Source: Flavobacteriaceae bacterium
GTDB taxonomy: Bacteria; Bacteroidota; Bacteroidia; Flavobacteriales; Flavobacteriaceae
Length of the DNA stretch: 64,000 nucleotides
NCBI GenBank assembly: GCA_013373385.1
Contig: JABXHX010000037.1
Span: forward strand, 24,706-88,705
Direction: 5' to 3'
A model generated the notes under the pieces. It searched no databases and was not told the DNA's origin. It saw only the letters and a program-made list of their open reading frames with translations. The translations under genes and the position numbers were made by a program. Every line of letters starts with the position of its first letter. Within the stretch, counting starts at the first letter, position 1. Below are positions 55,159-63,950 of the stretch, one piece after another.

Positions 55159-56319
55159 TTATATTAATTTTCTTTGAGCTTTGTACCATCTTTCTGGTAT
55201 TTTTTGCTCAGTTGCTTCAAGGTAATCTTGATATGTACATGGTATTAACGCATGTCTTTTGTATTTATTATTTGTGATAATATTTATCTCCATCCACCAT
55301 CTTCCGCTTTTATCACTTTTGTAAAAATTGATAGGGTCATCATTCTCAACCATTACTATAAACTTCTGATAGGTTTCTTTTGTAGAAAACGGATAATCTT
55401 TTGCTCGGTAGTTAACGCCTTCAATAAAATACCAAATCATCTGTGCTATTAAATGTGCAGTTTGTCCATTTACATCAAACTTTGCGTTGTATTCGTAAAT
55501 ACCAAAAGAGGTTACTTTATCACTGATACCTGCATAACGAGCAATGGCACAAATTTCTTCGCCATAAAATCCGTTTGGAGCTGAATTATTGTTTGCTGGC
55601 GCTTCGCTTTGTTTAACAGCACCGATATCTATACTTACAATATCTGCATCTCTCATAATGGGTTCAACTTTGGTTACATCTTTAACTTCACCTAATCTAT
55701 AAGCATCAAAAAAGAGACTGTTTAACAAATCTAATTCTTCTTGCGAGTTAAAGTATGTTTGGTATCCTAAATTACTAAAGTTGAATAAATTGTTTGGCTT
55801 TTCCATCACAATTTTACTCAAATAAGATGTTGAGTTTAAGTCTTCTTCTAGTGTGCCAATATCAAATTTACTGTCTACACTTACTAAATTTACAGTTTGT
55901 TCTAAAGTATCGTACGCTCTGTAATTTACATAGGTTAAATCTTGACTACCGCCTATTATAATTGGAATGATATTATTTTTTAGCAGATACGTAACTAAGG
56001 TTGTGACGGCAAAATAAGTATCTTTTACTGTATTTCCTTTTTGAATATTTCCTAAATCTACAATGTCTGTTTGCCAATTACCTGGGAAAAGTTGATACAA
56101 ATAACGTCTTATTTCTCGTAGATTTTCTCCACAGCCAATATTATCTACAGCATTTCTATCTTCTTGAACTCCAAAGATTGCGATTCTGGCAGTTGACAAA
56201 TCTGGGAAACCGTTTTGTGCAGAATGGACTTGTATGGTATTACCCAAACTTTGTGCAGATTGTAGCACCAAGTGAGCAATGACAGTCTCTTTTATAGGGG
56301 TTAAAAAATCGAAACTCAT
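55159..56319 (-). CDS. Arginase-fold protein with a degraded metal site (formimidoylglutamase-like)
   Basis: This 386-residue protein aligns with the ureohydrolase fold (IGCGENLREIRRYLY, IIPIIIGGSQDLTY, VNLVSVDSKFD, IVSIDIGAVKQSEAP, FGIYEYNAKFD). The two-manganese site of arginases normally reads GGDHS, DAHxD and SxDxDxxDP. Here the histidine in motif 1 is Q126, the histidine in motif 2 is K151, and the second Asp in motif 3 is G233. D149, D153 and D231 are kept. A normal hydrolase activity therefore seems unlikely. It lies between topA and gldK, and such neighbours occur in other Bacteroidetes as I recall. Confidence 0.8.
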   Translation of the reverse strand: MSFDFLTPIKETVIAHLVLQSAQSLGNTIQVHSAQNGFPDLSTARIAIFGVQEDRNAVDNIGCGENLREIRRYLYQLFPGNWQTDIVDLGNIQKGNTVKDTYFAVTTLVTYLLKNNIIPIIIGGSQDLTYVNYRAYDTLEQTVNLVSVDSKFDIGTLEEDLNSTSYLSKIVMEKPNNLFNFSNLGYQTYFNSQEELDLLNSLFFDAYRLGEVKDVTKVEPIMRDADIVSIDIGAVKQSEAPANNNSAPNGFYGEEICAIARYAGISDKVTSFGIYEYNAKFDVNGQTAHLIAQMIWYFIEGVNYRAKDYPFSTKETYQKFIVMVENDDPINFYKSDKSGRWWMEINIITNNKYKRHALIPCTYQDYLEATEQKIPERWYKAQRKLI

Positions 56320-56357
56320 TTACTTTTGTCCTTAAAACGATGCAATATAACTAATTG

Positions 56358-58844
56358 TTATTTCTTTTTTGTACTTTTTTTTCGAGTATTTTTTTTCTTT
56401 GGTGTTTTTGCTTCAATAATTTTCTCTACTTCTTCTAAAGTAAGTTCTTCTGCCTTAGTTGTTTTTGGCAATTCAATTTTTAATTTTCCTTTAATTATAT
56501 TGAATCTTCCCCAACGTGCTTTTTCTACTCTTATACCAGCTTCTTCCCAAAAATGAATTAATTTTTCTCTTTCTTTTTGCTTTTTATCTTCTATCAATTC
56601 AATTAAATCTGATTGAGATAAGTTGTCGAAATCGTATTTTTTATTTACGTTGATAAATATTGAATTCCATTTAATAAAAGGTCCAAATCTACCTACACCT
56701 TTTTGAATTGGGAGTCCTTCGTATTCTCCTATCGGAGCATCTGCTTTTTGTTTAGCAACAATTAACTCGACTGCTCTATCCATATCAACAGACATCGGAT
56801 TTTCTCCTTTCTCTAAAGACACATATTTTTTTCCGAATTTAATATATGGCCCAAATCTACCATTAGAAACAATCACTTCTTCGTCTTCATACATTCCTAA
56901 TTTCTTAGGTAGTTTAAATAAATCCATCGCCTCTTCAAAGGTTACAGAATTTAATGTTTGCTCTCCTTGTAAACTTGCAAACTTTGGCTTTTCGTCATCG
57001 GTAGCTTCTCCTATTTGCACCATAGCACCAAATCTTCCTAAACGTGCATACACATTTTTACCAGATTCTGGGTCAATCCCAAGCAAACGCTCTCCTTTAG
57101 CTCTTTCTGCATTTTCTGCTACATCTTCTACGGTAGGATGAAACTCTTTGTAAAAATCTTTGATTACAGCTGTCCAATCTTCTTTTCCATCGGCAATTTC
57201 ATCAAACTCAGATTCTACTTTTGCAGTAAACCCATAATCTAAAATATTCGAAAAATGAGCAACTAAAAAGTCATTTACAATATTTCCGATATCTGTTGGC
57301 ACTAATTTTCCTTTGTCAGAACCTACTTTTTCTGTTAATGTTTCTGAAGATATATTAGATGCTTTTAACTGAAGCTGAAGGTATTTTCTCTCCTTTCCTT
57401 CAACAACTCCTTTTTGTACATATTCTCTACGTTGAATGGTAGAAATAGTTGGTGCATAAGTAGATGGTCTTCCAATACCCAACTCTTCTAATTGTTTTAC
57501 TAGTGCTGCTTCTGAGAATCTGTAAGGTGGTTTTGTATAACGCTCTGTTGCTGTAATATAATTGTTCTGCAACTGTTCTTTTATCTCCATTTGCGGCAAC
57601 ATTCCTGCCTGCTCATCATCTTCATTATCAGTTCCTTCTAAATATACCTTTAAGAAACCTTCAAACGTAATAACCTCTCCGTTTGCAGTAAACAGTTTAC
57701 TGTTATTAGAATTTTGAATCTTTACATTGGTTCTTTCTAAAACAGCATCGCTCATTTGAGATGCCAAGGTGCGTTTCCATATCAATGCATACAATCTATC
57801 TTGATCAAAATCTACAGAAACCGCGTGCTTACTCATCTTAGTTGGTCTAATAGCCTCATGTGCTTCTTGAGCCCCTTTTGCATTGGTAGAAAAATTTCTT
57901 GGCTTGCTAAAGGCTTCTCCATAAGATTTTATGATTTCTTTTTGCGCAGCCGTTTTTGCATCATCAGATAAATTTACACTATCTGTTCTCATATAAGTAA
58001 TTAAACCTGCCTCGTACAAACGCTGTGCTAACATCATTGTTTTTGCCACAGGAAAACCAAGTTTTCTCGACGCTTCTTGTTGTAATGTTGATGTGGTAAA
58101 CGGCGCTGCTGGAGTTTTCTTTGCGGGTTTTTTTTGTAAATCTTGTACAGAGAAATTAGCATGCAAACAAGATTGTAAAAACGATTCTGCTTCGGTTTTT
58201 GTTGAGAAATTTTTTGGCAGCTTTGCCTTAAAAGACATGCCATTTGCATTCATAAATTCTGCATCTACTCTATAAGATGCTTCTGGCTCAAACTTTTCTA
58301 TCTCTCGTTCTCTCTCTACAATTAAGCGTACTGCAACTGACTGTACTCTCCCTGCAGATAAGCCTCCTTTTACTTTTCTCCAAAGTACCGGAGACAATTC
58401 GTATCCTACCAAACGATCTAATACTCTACGTGCTTGCTGCGCATTGACTAAATTATAGTTGATATCTCTAGGATTTTCTACTGCCTTTAAGATGGCCTTT
58501 TTAGTAATCTCATGAAAAACAATACGTTTGGCATTGCTTGATGTTAATTTTAACTGCTCTGCTAAATGCCATGCAATAGCTTCTCCTTCTCTATCCTCAT
58601 CACTTGCTAACCAAACCATATCGGCTTTCTTTGCTAACTCTTTTAGTTTTTTTACAACTGGTTTTTTATCTGAAGAAACAATATACTTTGGACTAAAATC
58701 TCCTTCAACATCTATTCCTAATTCTTTAGATGGCAAGTCTGCAATATGCCCAAAACTAGATGCTACATGAAACTCTTTTCCTAAAAACTTTTCTATAGTT
58801 TTTGCTTTTGCTGGCGACTCAACGATTACTAAATTCTTTGCCAT
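56358..58844 (-). CDS. topA: DNA topoisomerase I
   Basis: This 828-residue type IA topoisomerase relaxes negative supercoils. The TOPRIM domain starts VIVESPAKAKTIEKFLG with SDEDREGEAIAWHL. The catalytic tyrosine is in GLITYMRTDSV. RLVGYELSPVLWRKV and SAGRVQSVAVR complete the core. The C-terminus has TopoI repeat units (GRFGPYIKFGKKYVSL, GRFGPFIKWN) in place of zinc fingers and a Lys-rich tail, as is common in this phylum. It is the first gene of a run with the arginase-like gene (38 bases) and gldKLMN. Confidence 0.96.
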   Translation of the reverse strand: MAKNLVIVESPAKAKTIEKFLGKEFHVASSFGHIADLPSKELGIDVEGDFSPKYIVSSDKKPVVKKLKELAKKADMVWLASDEDREGEAIAWHLAEQLKLTSSNAKRIVFHEITKKAILKAVENPRDINYNLVNAQQARRVLDRLVGYELSPVLWRKVKGGLSAGRVQSVAVRLIVEREREIEKFEPEASYRVDAEFMNANGMSFKAKLPKNFSTKTEAESFLQSCLHANFSVQDLQKKPAKKTPAAPFTTSTLQQEASRKLGFPVAKTMMLAQRLYEAGLITYMRTDSVNLSDDAKTAAQKEIIKSYGEAFSKPRNFSTNAKGAQEAHEAIRPTKMSKHAVSVDFDQDRLYALIWKRTLASQMSDAVLERTNVKIQNSNNSKLFTANGEVITFEGFLKVYLEGTDNEDDEQAGMLPQMEIKEQLQNNYITATERYTKPPYRFSEAALVKQLEELGIGRPSTYAPTISTIQRREYVQKGVVEGKERKYLQLQLKASNISSETLTEKVGSDKGKLVPTDIGNIVNDFLVAHFSNILDYGFTAKVESEFDEIADGKEDWTAVIKDFYKEFHPTVEDVAENAERAKGERLLGIDPESGKNVYARLGRFGAMVQIGEATDDEKPKFASLQGEQTLNSVTFEEAMDLFKLPKKLGMYEDEEVIVSNGRFGPYIKFGKKYVSLEKGENPMSVDMDRAVELIVAKQKADAPIGEYEGLPIQKGVGRFGPFIKWNSIFINVNKKYDFDNLSQSDLIELIEDKKQKEREKLIHFWEEAGIRVEKARWGRFNIIKGKLKIELPKTTKAEELTLEEVEKIIEAKTPKKKNTRKKSTKKK

Positions 58845-58898
58845 AAATCTTTACAATTGATATGTTACACCTTATTATATAAAGGTAAATTTGGATTG

Positions 58899-58927
58899 CA
58901 AAAGTAGGTAGTTTTTTTTTATTTCAA
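58899..58927 (-). promoter_or_regulatory. Promoter of topA
   Basis: On the minus strand TTG (58925-58927), an 18-base spacer, and TACTTTTG (58899-58906), a perfect match. Confidence 0.75.
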
Positions 58928-58988
58928 ATTTTATTCCTCTTTTTTACCACATATTAGCATAAAACCAACCTTTAATTTCAATGACAAT

Positions 58989-59022
58989 TTGTCATATTTT
59001 TTAGATTTTGGTTGTATATTTG
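58989..59022 (+). promoter_or_regulatory. Promoter of miaB
   Basis: TTG (58989-58991), a 23-base spacer, and TATATTTG (59015-59022). The box lies inside the longer possible frame (TTG 59012), so the ATG at 59039 is preferred. Confidence 0.65.
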
Positions 59023-59038
59023 CCATTCATTTTTCAAT

Positions 59039-60499
59039 ATGAATATGAAACATACAGAAAAGATAATAGATGAGAGTTTACAAGGAAAAGCACTTGTAAA
59101 AGAACAGAATAAAGCAAATAATAAAAAGCTATTTATAGAAAGCTATGGTTGTCAAATGAACATGAACGATAGTGAAATTGTAGCTTCTATACTTGCGCAA
59201 GAAGGTTTTAACACTACACAGCAGCTTGAAGATGCAGATTTGGTATTAGTTAACACCTGTTCTATTAGAGAAAAAGCTGAGCAGACTATTAGAAAAAGAT
59301 TGCAAAAATACAATGCAGTAAAAAAGAAAAACGCTAAAATGAAAGTTGGCGTTTTAGGTTGTATGGCAGAACGCTTAAAAGAAAAGTTTTTAGAAGAAGA
59401 AAAAATTGTTGACCTTGTTGTTGGTCCAGACGCTTATAGAGATTTACCAAACCTACTTCAAGAAATTGATGAAGGTAGAGATGCCGTAAATGTTATTTTA
59501 TCTAAAGACGAAACCTATGGCGATGTTGCACCTGTACGTTTAAACAACAATGGAGTATCTGCATTTGTTTCAATCACTAGAGGATGCGATAACATGTGTA
59601 CTTTCTGTGTGGTTCCATTTACAAGAGGAAGAGAACGCAGCCGAGATCCGCAAAGTATTTTAGAAGAAATACAATCTATGGCAGATCAAAATTACAAAGA
59701 AATAACATTGTTAGGGCAAAACGTAGACAGCTATTTATGGTATGGTGGTGGATTGAAAAAAGATTTTAAGAAAGCTACCGAAATGGCACAGGCTACCGCG
59801 GTAGATTTTGCACAATTGTTAGATATGGCTGCAACACGTTTTCCAAAAATGCGTTTTCGCTTTTCAACATCGAACCCTCAAGATATGAGTTTAGATGTAA
59901 TTCATACCATGGCAAAACATACAAACATTTGTAAATACATACATTTACCTGTACAGAGCGGAAGCAACAAGATGCTTAAAGCCATGAACAGACAACACAC
60001 CCGTGAAGAGTACATGGAATTGGTTGACAATATTTACAAAATAGTACCAGAAATGGCATTAAGTCAAGATATGATTGTAGGTTTTTGTGGAGAAACAGAA
60101 AAAGATCATCAAGACACTTTAAATCTAATGGAATATGTAAAATACGATTTCGGATTTATGTTTGCTTATTCTGAAAGACCAGGCACACTTGCTGCCAAAA
60201 AAATGGAAGACGATGTCTCTAATGAAATTAAAAAGAGAAGACTTAAAGAAGTTATTGATTTACAATTAAAGCATAGTTTGTACAGAACACAACAGCATGT
60301 TGGTAAAACAGAAGAAGTGTTGATAGAAGGTGAATCAAAAAAATCTTCTGACCACTGGAAAGGAAGAAATACGCAAAATACTGTCATCGTTTTTCCAAAA
60401 GAACAATATAAAATTGGTGATTTTGTAAATGTAAAAGTAGAAGATTGCACCTCTGCTACACTAATTGGAACTGCAGTTGGGTATTCTGACAATAATTAA
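59039..60499 (+). CDS. miaB: tRNA methylthiotransferase MiaB
   Basis: MiaB adds a methylthio group at position 2 of isopentenyl-adenosine 37 in tRNA. Read from the ATG at 59039, the protein has 486 residues. The N-terminal UPF0004 domain has three cysteines (ESYGCQMNMNDSE, NTCSIREKA, GVLGCMAERL). The radical SAM motif is GCDNMCTFCVVPFTRGRERSR, and a TRAM domain ends the protein. The order, spacing and TRAM favour MiaB over RimO or MtaB. It is the first gene of a cluster with the sigma-54 activator. Confidence 0.95.
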   Translation: MNMKHTEKIIDESLQGKALVKEQNKANNKKLFIESYGCQMNMNDSEIVASILAQEGFNTTQQLEDADLVLVNTCSIREKAEQTIRKRLQKYNAVKKKNAKMKVGVLGCMAERLKEKFLEEEKIVDLVVGPDAYRDLPNLLQEIDEGRDAVNVILSKDETYGDVAPVRLNNNGVSAFVSITRGCDNMCTFCVVPFTRGRERSRDPQSILEEIQSMADQNYKEITLLGQNVDSYLWYGGGLKKDFKKATEMAQATAVDFAQLLDMAATRFPKMRFRFSTSNPQDMSLDVIHTMAKHTNICKYIHLPVQSGSNKMLKAMNRQHTREEYMELVDNIYKIVPEMALSQDMIVGFCGETEKDHQDTLNLMEYVKYDFGFMFAYSERPGTLAAKKMEDDVSNEIKKRRLKEVIDLQLKHSLYRTQQHVGKTEEVLIEGESKKSSDHWKGRNTQNTVIVFPKEQYKIGDFVNVKVEDCTSATLIGTAVGYSDNN

Positions 60500-60575
60500 T
60501 TTTTAGAAATTAGAACTACTAGAGAAGAAAAACATCTTTTCTTACCGTTCTTTTTTCGCTATTCTAAAAAAAGAA

Positions 60576-61811
60576 ATGGAAAATTTACAAGCTTTAAAAC
60601 AACGTTTCGGAATTATAGGTAACAATGCTTTACTCAATAGAGCATTAGAAAAAGCTACTAGAGTTGCGCCTACAGATATTTCTGTGTTGGTTACTGGAGA
60701 AAGTGGTGTTGGTAAAGAAAATATTCCAAAAATCATCCATCAATTATCACATAGAAAACATGCTAAATACATTGCTGTAAACTGTGGTGCAATTCCAGAG
60801 GGAACTATAGATAGTGAGTTGTTTGGCCACGAAAAAGGTGCCTTTACAGGAGCAACATCAACCAGAAAAGGGTATTTTGAAGTTGCCGATGGAGGAACAA
60901 TCTTTTTAGATGAAGTAGGTGAATTACCACTTACCACTCAAGTACGCTTGTTGCGTGTCTTAGAAAATGGCGAGTTTATTAAAGTAGGCTCATCACAAGT
61001 ACAAAAAACGAATGTTAGAATTGTAGCAGCAACTAATTTACACATGTCTAAAGCTATTGAAAAAGGAAAATTTAGAGAAGACCTTTTTTACAGATTAAGC
61101 ACAATTGAAATTTCTTTACCACCACTAAGAGAACGTAAAGAAGACATCCATTTATTGTTTAGAAAATTTGCTGCAGATTTTGCACAAAAGTACAATATGC
61201 CAACCATCCGTTTAACAGATGATGCCATTAATATCTTAGCCAACTATAACTTTCCAGGCAACATCCGTCAGTTAAGAAATATTGCAGAGCAAATATCTGT
61301 AGTTGAAGAAAACAGGACAATTACCCCAGAAAAATTAGCACACTATTTACCAAGTAGTCAAGGAAACTTACCGGTAGTTATTGGAGGTAATTCTAACTCA
61401 AATTCAGATTTTGCAAACGAAAGAGACATTATGTATAAGATTCTTTTTGATATGCGGAATGATATCAACGATTTAAAAAAGTTGACTTTAGATATTTTAA
61501 AGAATGAAAATATTGAGGATTTACAGGAAGAAAATCATAAGTTATTAGAAAAAATTTATCAGGAGCAACAAGGCAACACTGCTAAAGTAGAAGTTGTGCA
61601 ACTACCAACAGCAAATACAAAAAGTAATAAAGAATCGTATGATTATATTGAAACTATAGAAGAAGACGAAACCCTATCTTTACAAGAAAAAGAAATTGAA
61701 ATGATTCAAAAATCTTTAGAAAGAAACAACAACAAACGTAAGTTGGCAGCAAAAGAATTGGGTATCTCTGAAAGAACATTGTACAGAAAAATTAAACAAT
61801 ATGATTTATAA
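60576..61811 (+). CDS. Sigma-54-dependent transcription activator without a receiver domain
   Basis: This 411-residue protein has an AAA+ domain near the N-terminus. The Walker A is GESGVGKE (residues 41-48), the sigma-54 contact GAFTGA is residues 88-93, and the Walker B is GGTIFLDEVGELPL. The C-terminus has an Fis-type helix-turn-helix (RKLAAKELGISERTLYRKIKQ). No receiver, GAF or PAS sensing domain precedes it, so it may be constitutively active or be controlled by a partner. A coiled-coil stretch lies around residues 285-335. A sigma-54 target candidate lies at 42789-42804. Confidence 0.9.
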   Translation: MENLQALKQRFGIIGNNALLNRALEKATRVAPTDISVLVTGESGVGKENIPKIIHQLSHRKHAKYIAVNCGAIPEGTIDSELFGHEKGAFTGATSTRKGYFEVADGGTIFLDEVGELPLTTQVRLLRVLENGEFIKVGSSQVQKTNVRIVAATNLHMSKAIEKGKFREDLFYRLSTIEISLPPLRERKEDIHLLFRKFAADFAQKYNMPTIRLTDDAINILANYNFPGNIRQLRNIAEQISVVEENRTITPEKLAHYLPSSQGNLPVVIGGNSNSNSDFANERDIMYKILFDMRNDINDLKKLTLDILKNENIEDLQEENHKLLEKIYQEQQGNTAKVEVVQLPTANTKSNKESYDYIETIEEDETLSLQEKEIEMIQKSLERNNNKRKLAAKELGISERTLYRKIKQYDL

Positions 61812-61824
61812 GCATCCTTTTGTA

Positions 61825-61832
61825 TATCTTTG
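61825..61832 (+). promoter_or_regulatory. -7 box of lptE, almost touching the start codon
   Basis: TATCTTTG matches the consensus and ends 7 bases before the ATG, so the transcript would have almost no leader. Confidence 0.55.
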
Positions 61833-61839
61833 AAATCTT

Positions 61840-62346
61840 ATGAAAAAACTACTCTACACTACTTCCATTTTTTTTAGCTTGCTGCTCATTACTTCTTGCG
61901 GCATCTACTCTTTTACTGGTGGTGATACTGGAAATGCAAAAACCATTCAGGTAGATTTTTTCAGAAACAATGCTCCGTTGGTAGAACCTTCTTTAAGTCA
62001 AAAGTTTACACAATCTCTACAAGATTTGTTTACTCGTCAAACCAACTTAACATCGGTAAAATCTAATGGAGATTTGCGTTTTGAAGGAGAAATAACAGGT
62101 TACAGAATTTCTCCGATGAGTGCAACAGCACAACAAACTGCTGCACAAAACAGGTTAACAGTTACAGTTAATGTACGCTACTTTAACAAGCTAATTGAAA
62201 AAGATAATTTTGAAAAAGCCTTTTCTTTTTACTATGATTTTCCAGCAGAAAAACAACTTATCGGCGGTTTATTAGATACTGCTCTGAATAAAATCTTAGA
62301 AAGAATTACACAAGATATTTTTAACGCTTCTGTGGCTAAATGGTAA
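61840..62346 (+). CDS. lptE: LptE-like LPS-assembly lipoprotein
   Basis: This 168-residue lipoprotein has the lipobox LITSCGIYSF. It shows the LptE-like run SFTGGDTGNAKTIQVDFF, a polar centre (LRFEGEITGYRISP) and a final helix (LDTALNKILERITQDIFNASVAKW, in two parts). LptE plugs the LptD barrel that delivers LPS to the outer membrane. The neighbours (sigma-54 activator and secG) fit the usual flavobacterial order. Confidence 0.82.
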   Translation: MKKLLYTTSIFFSLLLITSCGIYSFTGGDTGNAKTIQVDFFRNNAPLVEPSLSQKFTQSLQDLFTRQTNLTSVKSNGDLRFEGEITGYRISPMSATAQQTAAQNRLTVTVNVRYFNKLIEKDNFEKAFSFYYDFPAEKQLIGGLLDTALNKILERITQDIFNASVAKW

Positions 62347-62352
62347 TGTAAA

Positions 62353-63063
62353 ATGAACACACATAGCTTTACAGAAATATTAAAAAATCCTGCAAAAATT
62401 AATTCAGAGCATACCACAGAGTTACAGGCTATTATAACAGCGTATCCTTTTTTTCAAGCAGCAAGAGCTATGTATTTAAAAGGATTAAAAAATTCTGACA
62501 GCTTTAAATACAATGCAGCATTAAAAACTACAGCAGCTTATACTACAGACAGAACTATTTTATTTGATTTTATTACTTCTGCTATTTTTACCGAGCCACA
62601 AAAAGAAATTGTAGAAGTACATCAACAAATTACTAGAAAAATAACTTCTGACCAGCCAAAAGATGTGAAGAAAGAACTAGCAATTGGCAAACCCTTCTCT
62701 TTTCAAAAAACCGAAACACACTCTTTTAATGAATGGTTGCAACTCGCAGCAAAAAAGAAAATAACAAGAAGAGAACCTGAAACACCAAGACCAAGTAAAT
62801 CGGAAATAATAGATACATTTATTAAAACAAATCCTAAAATAAGTAAGGTTATCAAAGAAACAGAACCTAGCAATGTGGTTGTTAGAGATAACCAAGATTC
62901 TTATTTAATGACCGAAACGTTGGCCAAAGTATATTTAGAGCAAAAAAAATATGAAAACGCAATCAAAGCTTATCAAATATTAAGTTTGAAATATCCAGAA
63001 AAAAGTGGTTTCTTTGCAGACCAAATTAAAAGAATTAGAATTTTACAAAAAAATAAATCATGA
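62353..63063 (+). CDS. Conserved hypothetical cytosolic protein with C-terminal TPR-like end
   Basis: This 236-residue protein has no signal peptide or membrane segment. It is mostly helical. The last 50 residues (MTETLAKVYLEQKKYENAIKAYQILSLKYPEKS) form one clear TPR unit, and the N-terminus shows AYPFFQAARAMYLKGLKN, also helix-turn-helix-like. It lies 6 bases after lptE and overlaps secG by 4 bases. I do not recognise a function. The context suggests a scaffold in envelope biogenesis. Confidence 0.7.
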   Translation: MNTHSFTEILKNPAKINSEHTTELQAIITAYPFFQAARAMYLKGLKNSDSFKYNAALKTTAAYTTDRTILFDFITSAIFTEPQKEIVEVHQQITRKITSDQPKDVKKELAIGKPFSFQKTETHSFNEWLQLAAKKKITRREPETPRPSKSEIIDTFIKTNPKISKVIKETEPSNVVVRDNQDSYLMTETLAKVYLEQKKYENAIKAYQILSLKYPEKSGFFADQIKRIRILQKNKS

Positions 63064-63386
63064 GTTATAACTTATTTTTAATATTAATTTTAGTCGTTGC
63101 TGTTGCATTGATTTTAATTGTTATGGTACAAAATCCTAAAGGTGGAGGATTGTCTTCTTCTTTTGGTGGCGGTGGAGCACAAACTTTAGGAGGTGTTCAA
63201 AACACAAACAACTTCTTAGACAGAACTACTTGGACACTTGCCATTACCATGTTTGCATTAATCTTATTGGCTAATTTTGCTATTCCAAGAGAGAGCAACA
63301 ACAATCCACAATTAGAAAACACATTAGAAAATGTAAAAACAAATCCTACACAAACCACAACTACAAACGATAGTTTAAATAAATAG
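63060..63386 (+). CDS. secG: Preprotein translocase subunit SecG
   Basis: This 108-residue protein has two membrane helices (about 4-22 and 53-71). The conserved loop VMVQNPKGGGLSSSFGGGGAQTLGG lies between (shown here in its two marks QNPKGGGLSSSFGG and GAQTLGG). SecG helps SecYEG cycle during export. A polar Asn/Thr-rich tail of about 30 residues ends it. The start ATGA overlap with the preceding gene shows coupling. The terminator is at 63410-63446. Confidence 0.93.
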   Translation: MSYNLFLILILVVAVALILIVMVQNPKGGGLSSSFGGGGAQTLGGVQNTNNFLDRTTWTLAITMFALILLANFAIPRESNNNPQLENTLENVKTNPTQTTTTNDSLNK

Positions 63387-63409
63387 GATTTACATACAAC
63401 ACCAATTAA

Positions 63410-63446
63410 AATGCCAACGCAAAATGACACGTTGGCATTTTTTTTT
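63410..63446 (+). terminator. Intrinsic terminator of secG
   Basis: AATGCCAACG (63410-63419), CGTTGGCATT (63430-63439), followed by T residues. The stem is perfect. Confidence 0.85.
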
Positions 63447-63493
63447 ACATAAAAATTAAGAAACACATAAATAACAACTTGGAATTGAAATTT

Positions 63494-63529
63494 TGGCAGA
63501 ATTTTTTAACTGGCATAATTTCTGTCAAA
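63494..63529 (+). promoter_or_regulatory. Inverted repeat and partial sigma-54-like site upstream of groES
   Basis: TTGGCAGAA (63494-63502) and TTCTGTCAA (63520-63528) form an inverted repeat with one mismatch. Between and into it, CTGGCATAATTTCTGT has GG followed by GT after 10 bases (consensus GC). The function is uncertain. Confidence 0.3.
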
Positions 63530-63569
63530 TTACTACATGAAAAAATTAATTTAAAACTTAAAATATAAA

Positions 63570-63845
63570 ATGGAATTAAACATTAAACCTTTAGCAGACA
63601 GAGTTCTTGTAGAGCCTGCTGCTGCAGAAACAACTACAGCTTCAGGTATTATTATTCCTGATAATGCAAAAGAGAAACCGCAAAAAGGAACTATTGTAGC
63701 AGTTGGAACTGGAACCAAAGATGAGCCCTTAACGGTTAAAGTTGGTGACACTGTTTTATACGGAAAGTATGCTGGAACAGAATTAAAGTTTGAAGGAAAC
63801 GACTATTTAATTATGAGAGAAAGCGACATTTTTGCTATTATCTAA
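63570..63845 (+). CDS. groES: Co-chaperonin GroES
   Basis: This 91-residue protein is the lid of the GroEL chamber. Family marks are [16 protein letters not shown] (N-terminus), [24 protein letters not shown] (mobile loop region, in two parts) and [21 protein letters not shown]. It lies 105 bases upstream of groEL, with a repeat in the gap. Confidence 0.97.
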   Translation: MELNIKPLADRVLVEPAAAETTTASGIIIPDNAKEKPQKGTIVAVGTGTKDEPLTVKVGDTVLYGKYAGTELKFEGNDYLIMRESDIFAII

Positions 63846-63856
63846 AAATCGTTTTC

Positions 63857-63930
63857 AGCTATTGGCTTTTAGCCTCTAGCACTACACAAATAAGTTAATA
63901 ATTTAGCTATAAGCCAAACACTAATAGCTA
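63857..63930. repeat. Imperfect inverted repeat between groES and groEL
   Basis: AGCTATTGGCTT (63857-63868) is matched by an inverted AAGCCAAACACTAATAGCT (63911-63929). The middle contains AGCCTCTAGC. The words resemble the palindrome at 8757-8784 and the element at 19141-19166. Confidence 0.55.
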
Positions 63931-63950
63931 TCACTAAAAAAACAAAAATC

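Noticed and set aside
59012..59038. TTG start for miaB
   Set aside because: The extension would contain the promoter box TATATTTG, and the ATG at 59039 starts a normal MiaB.
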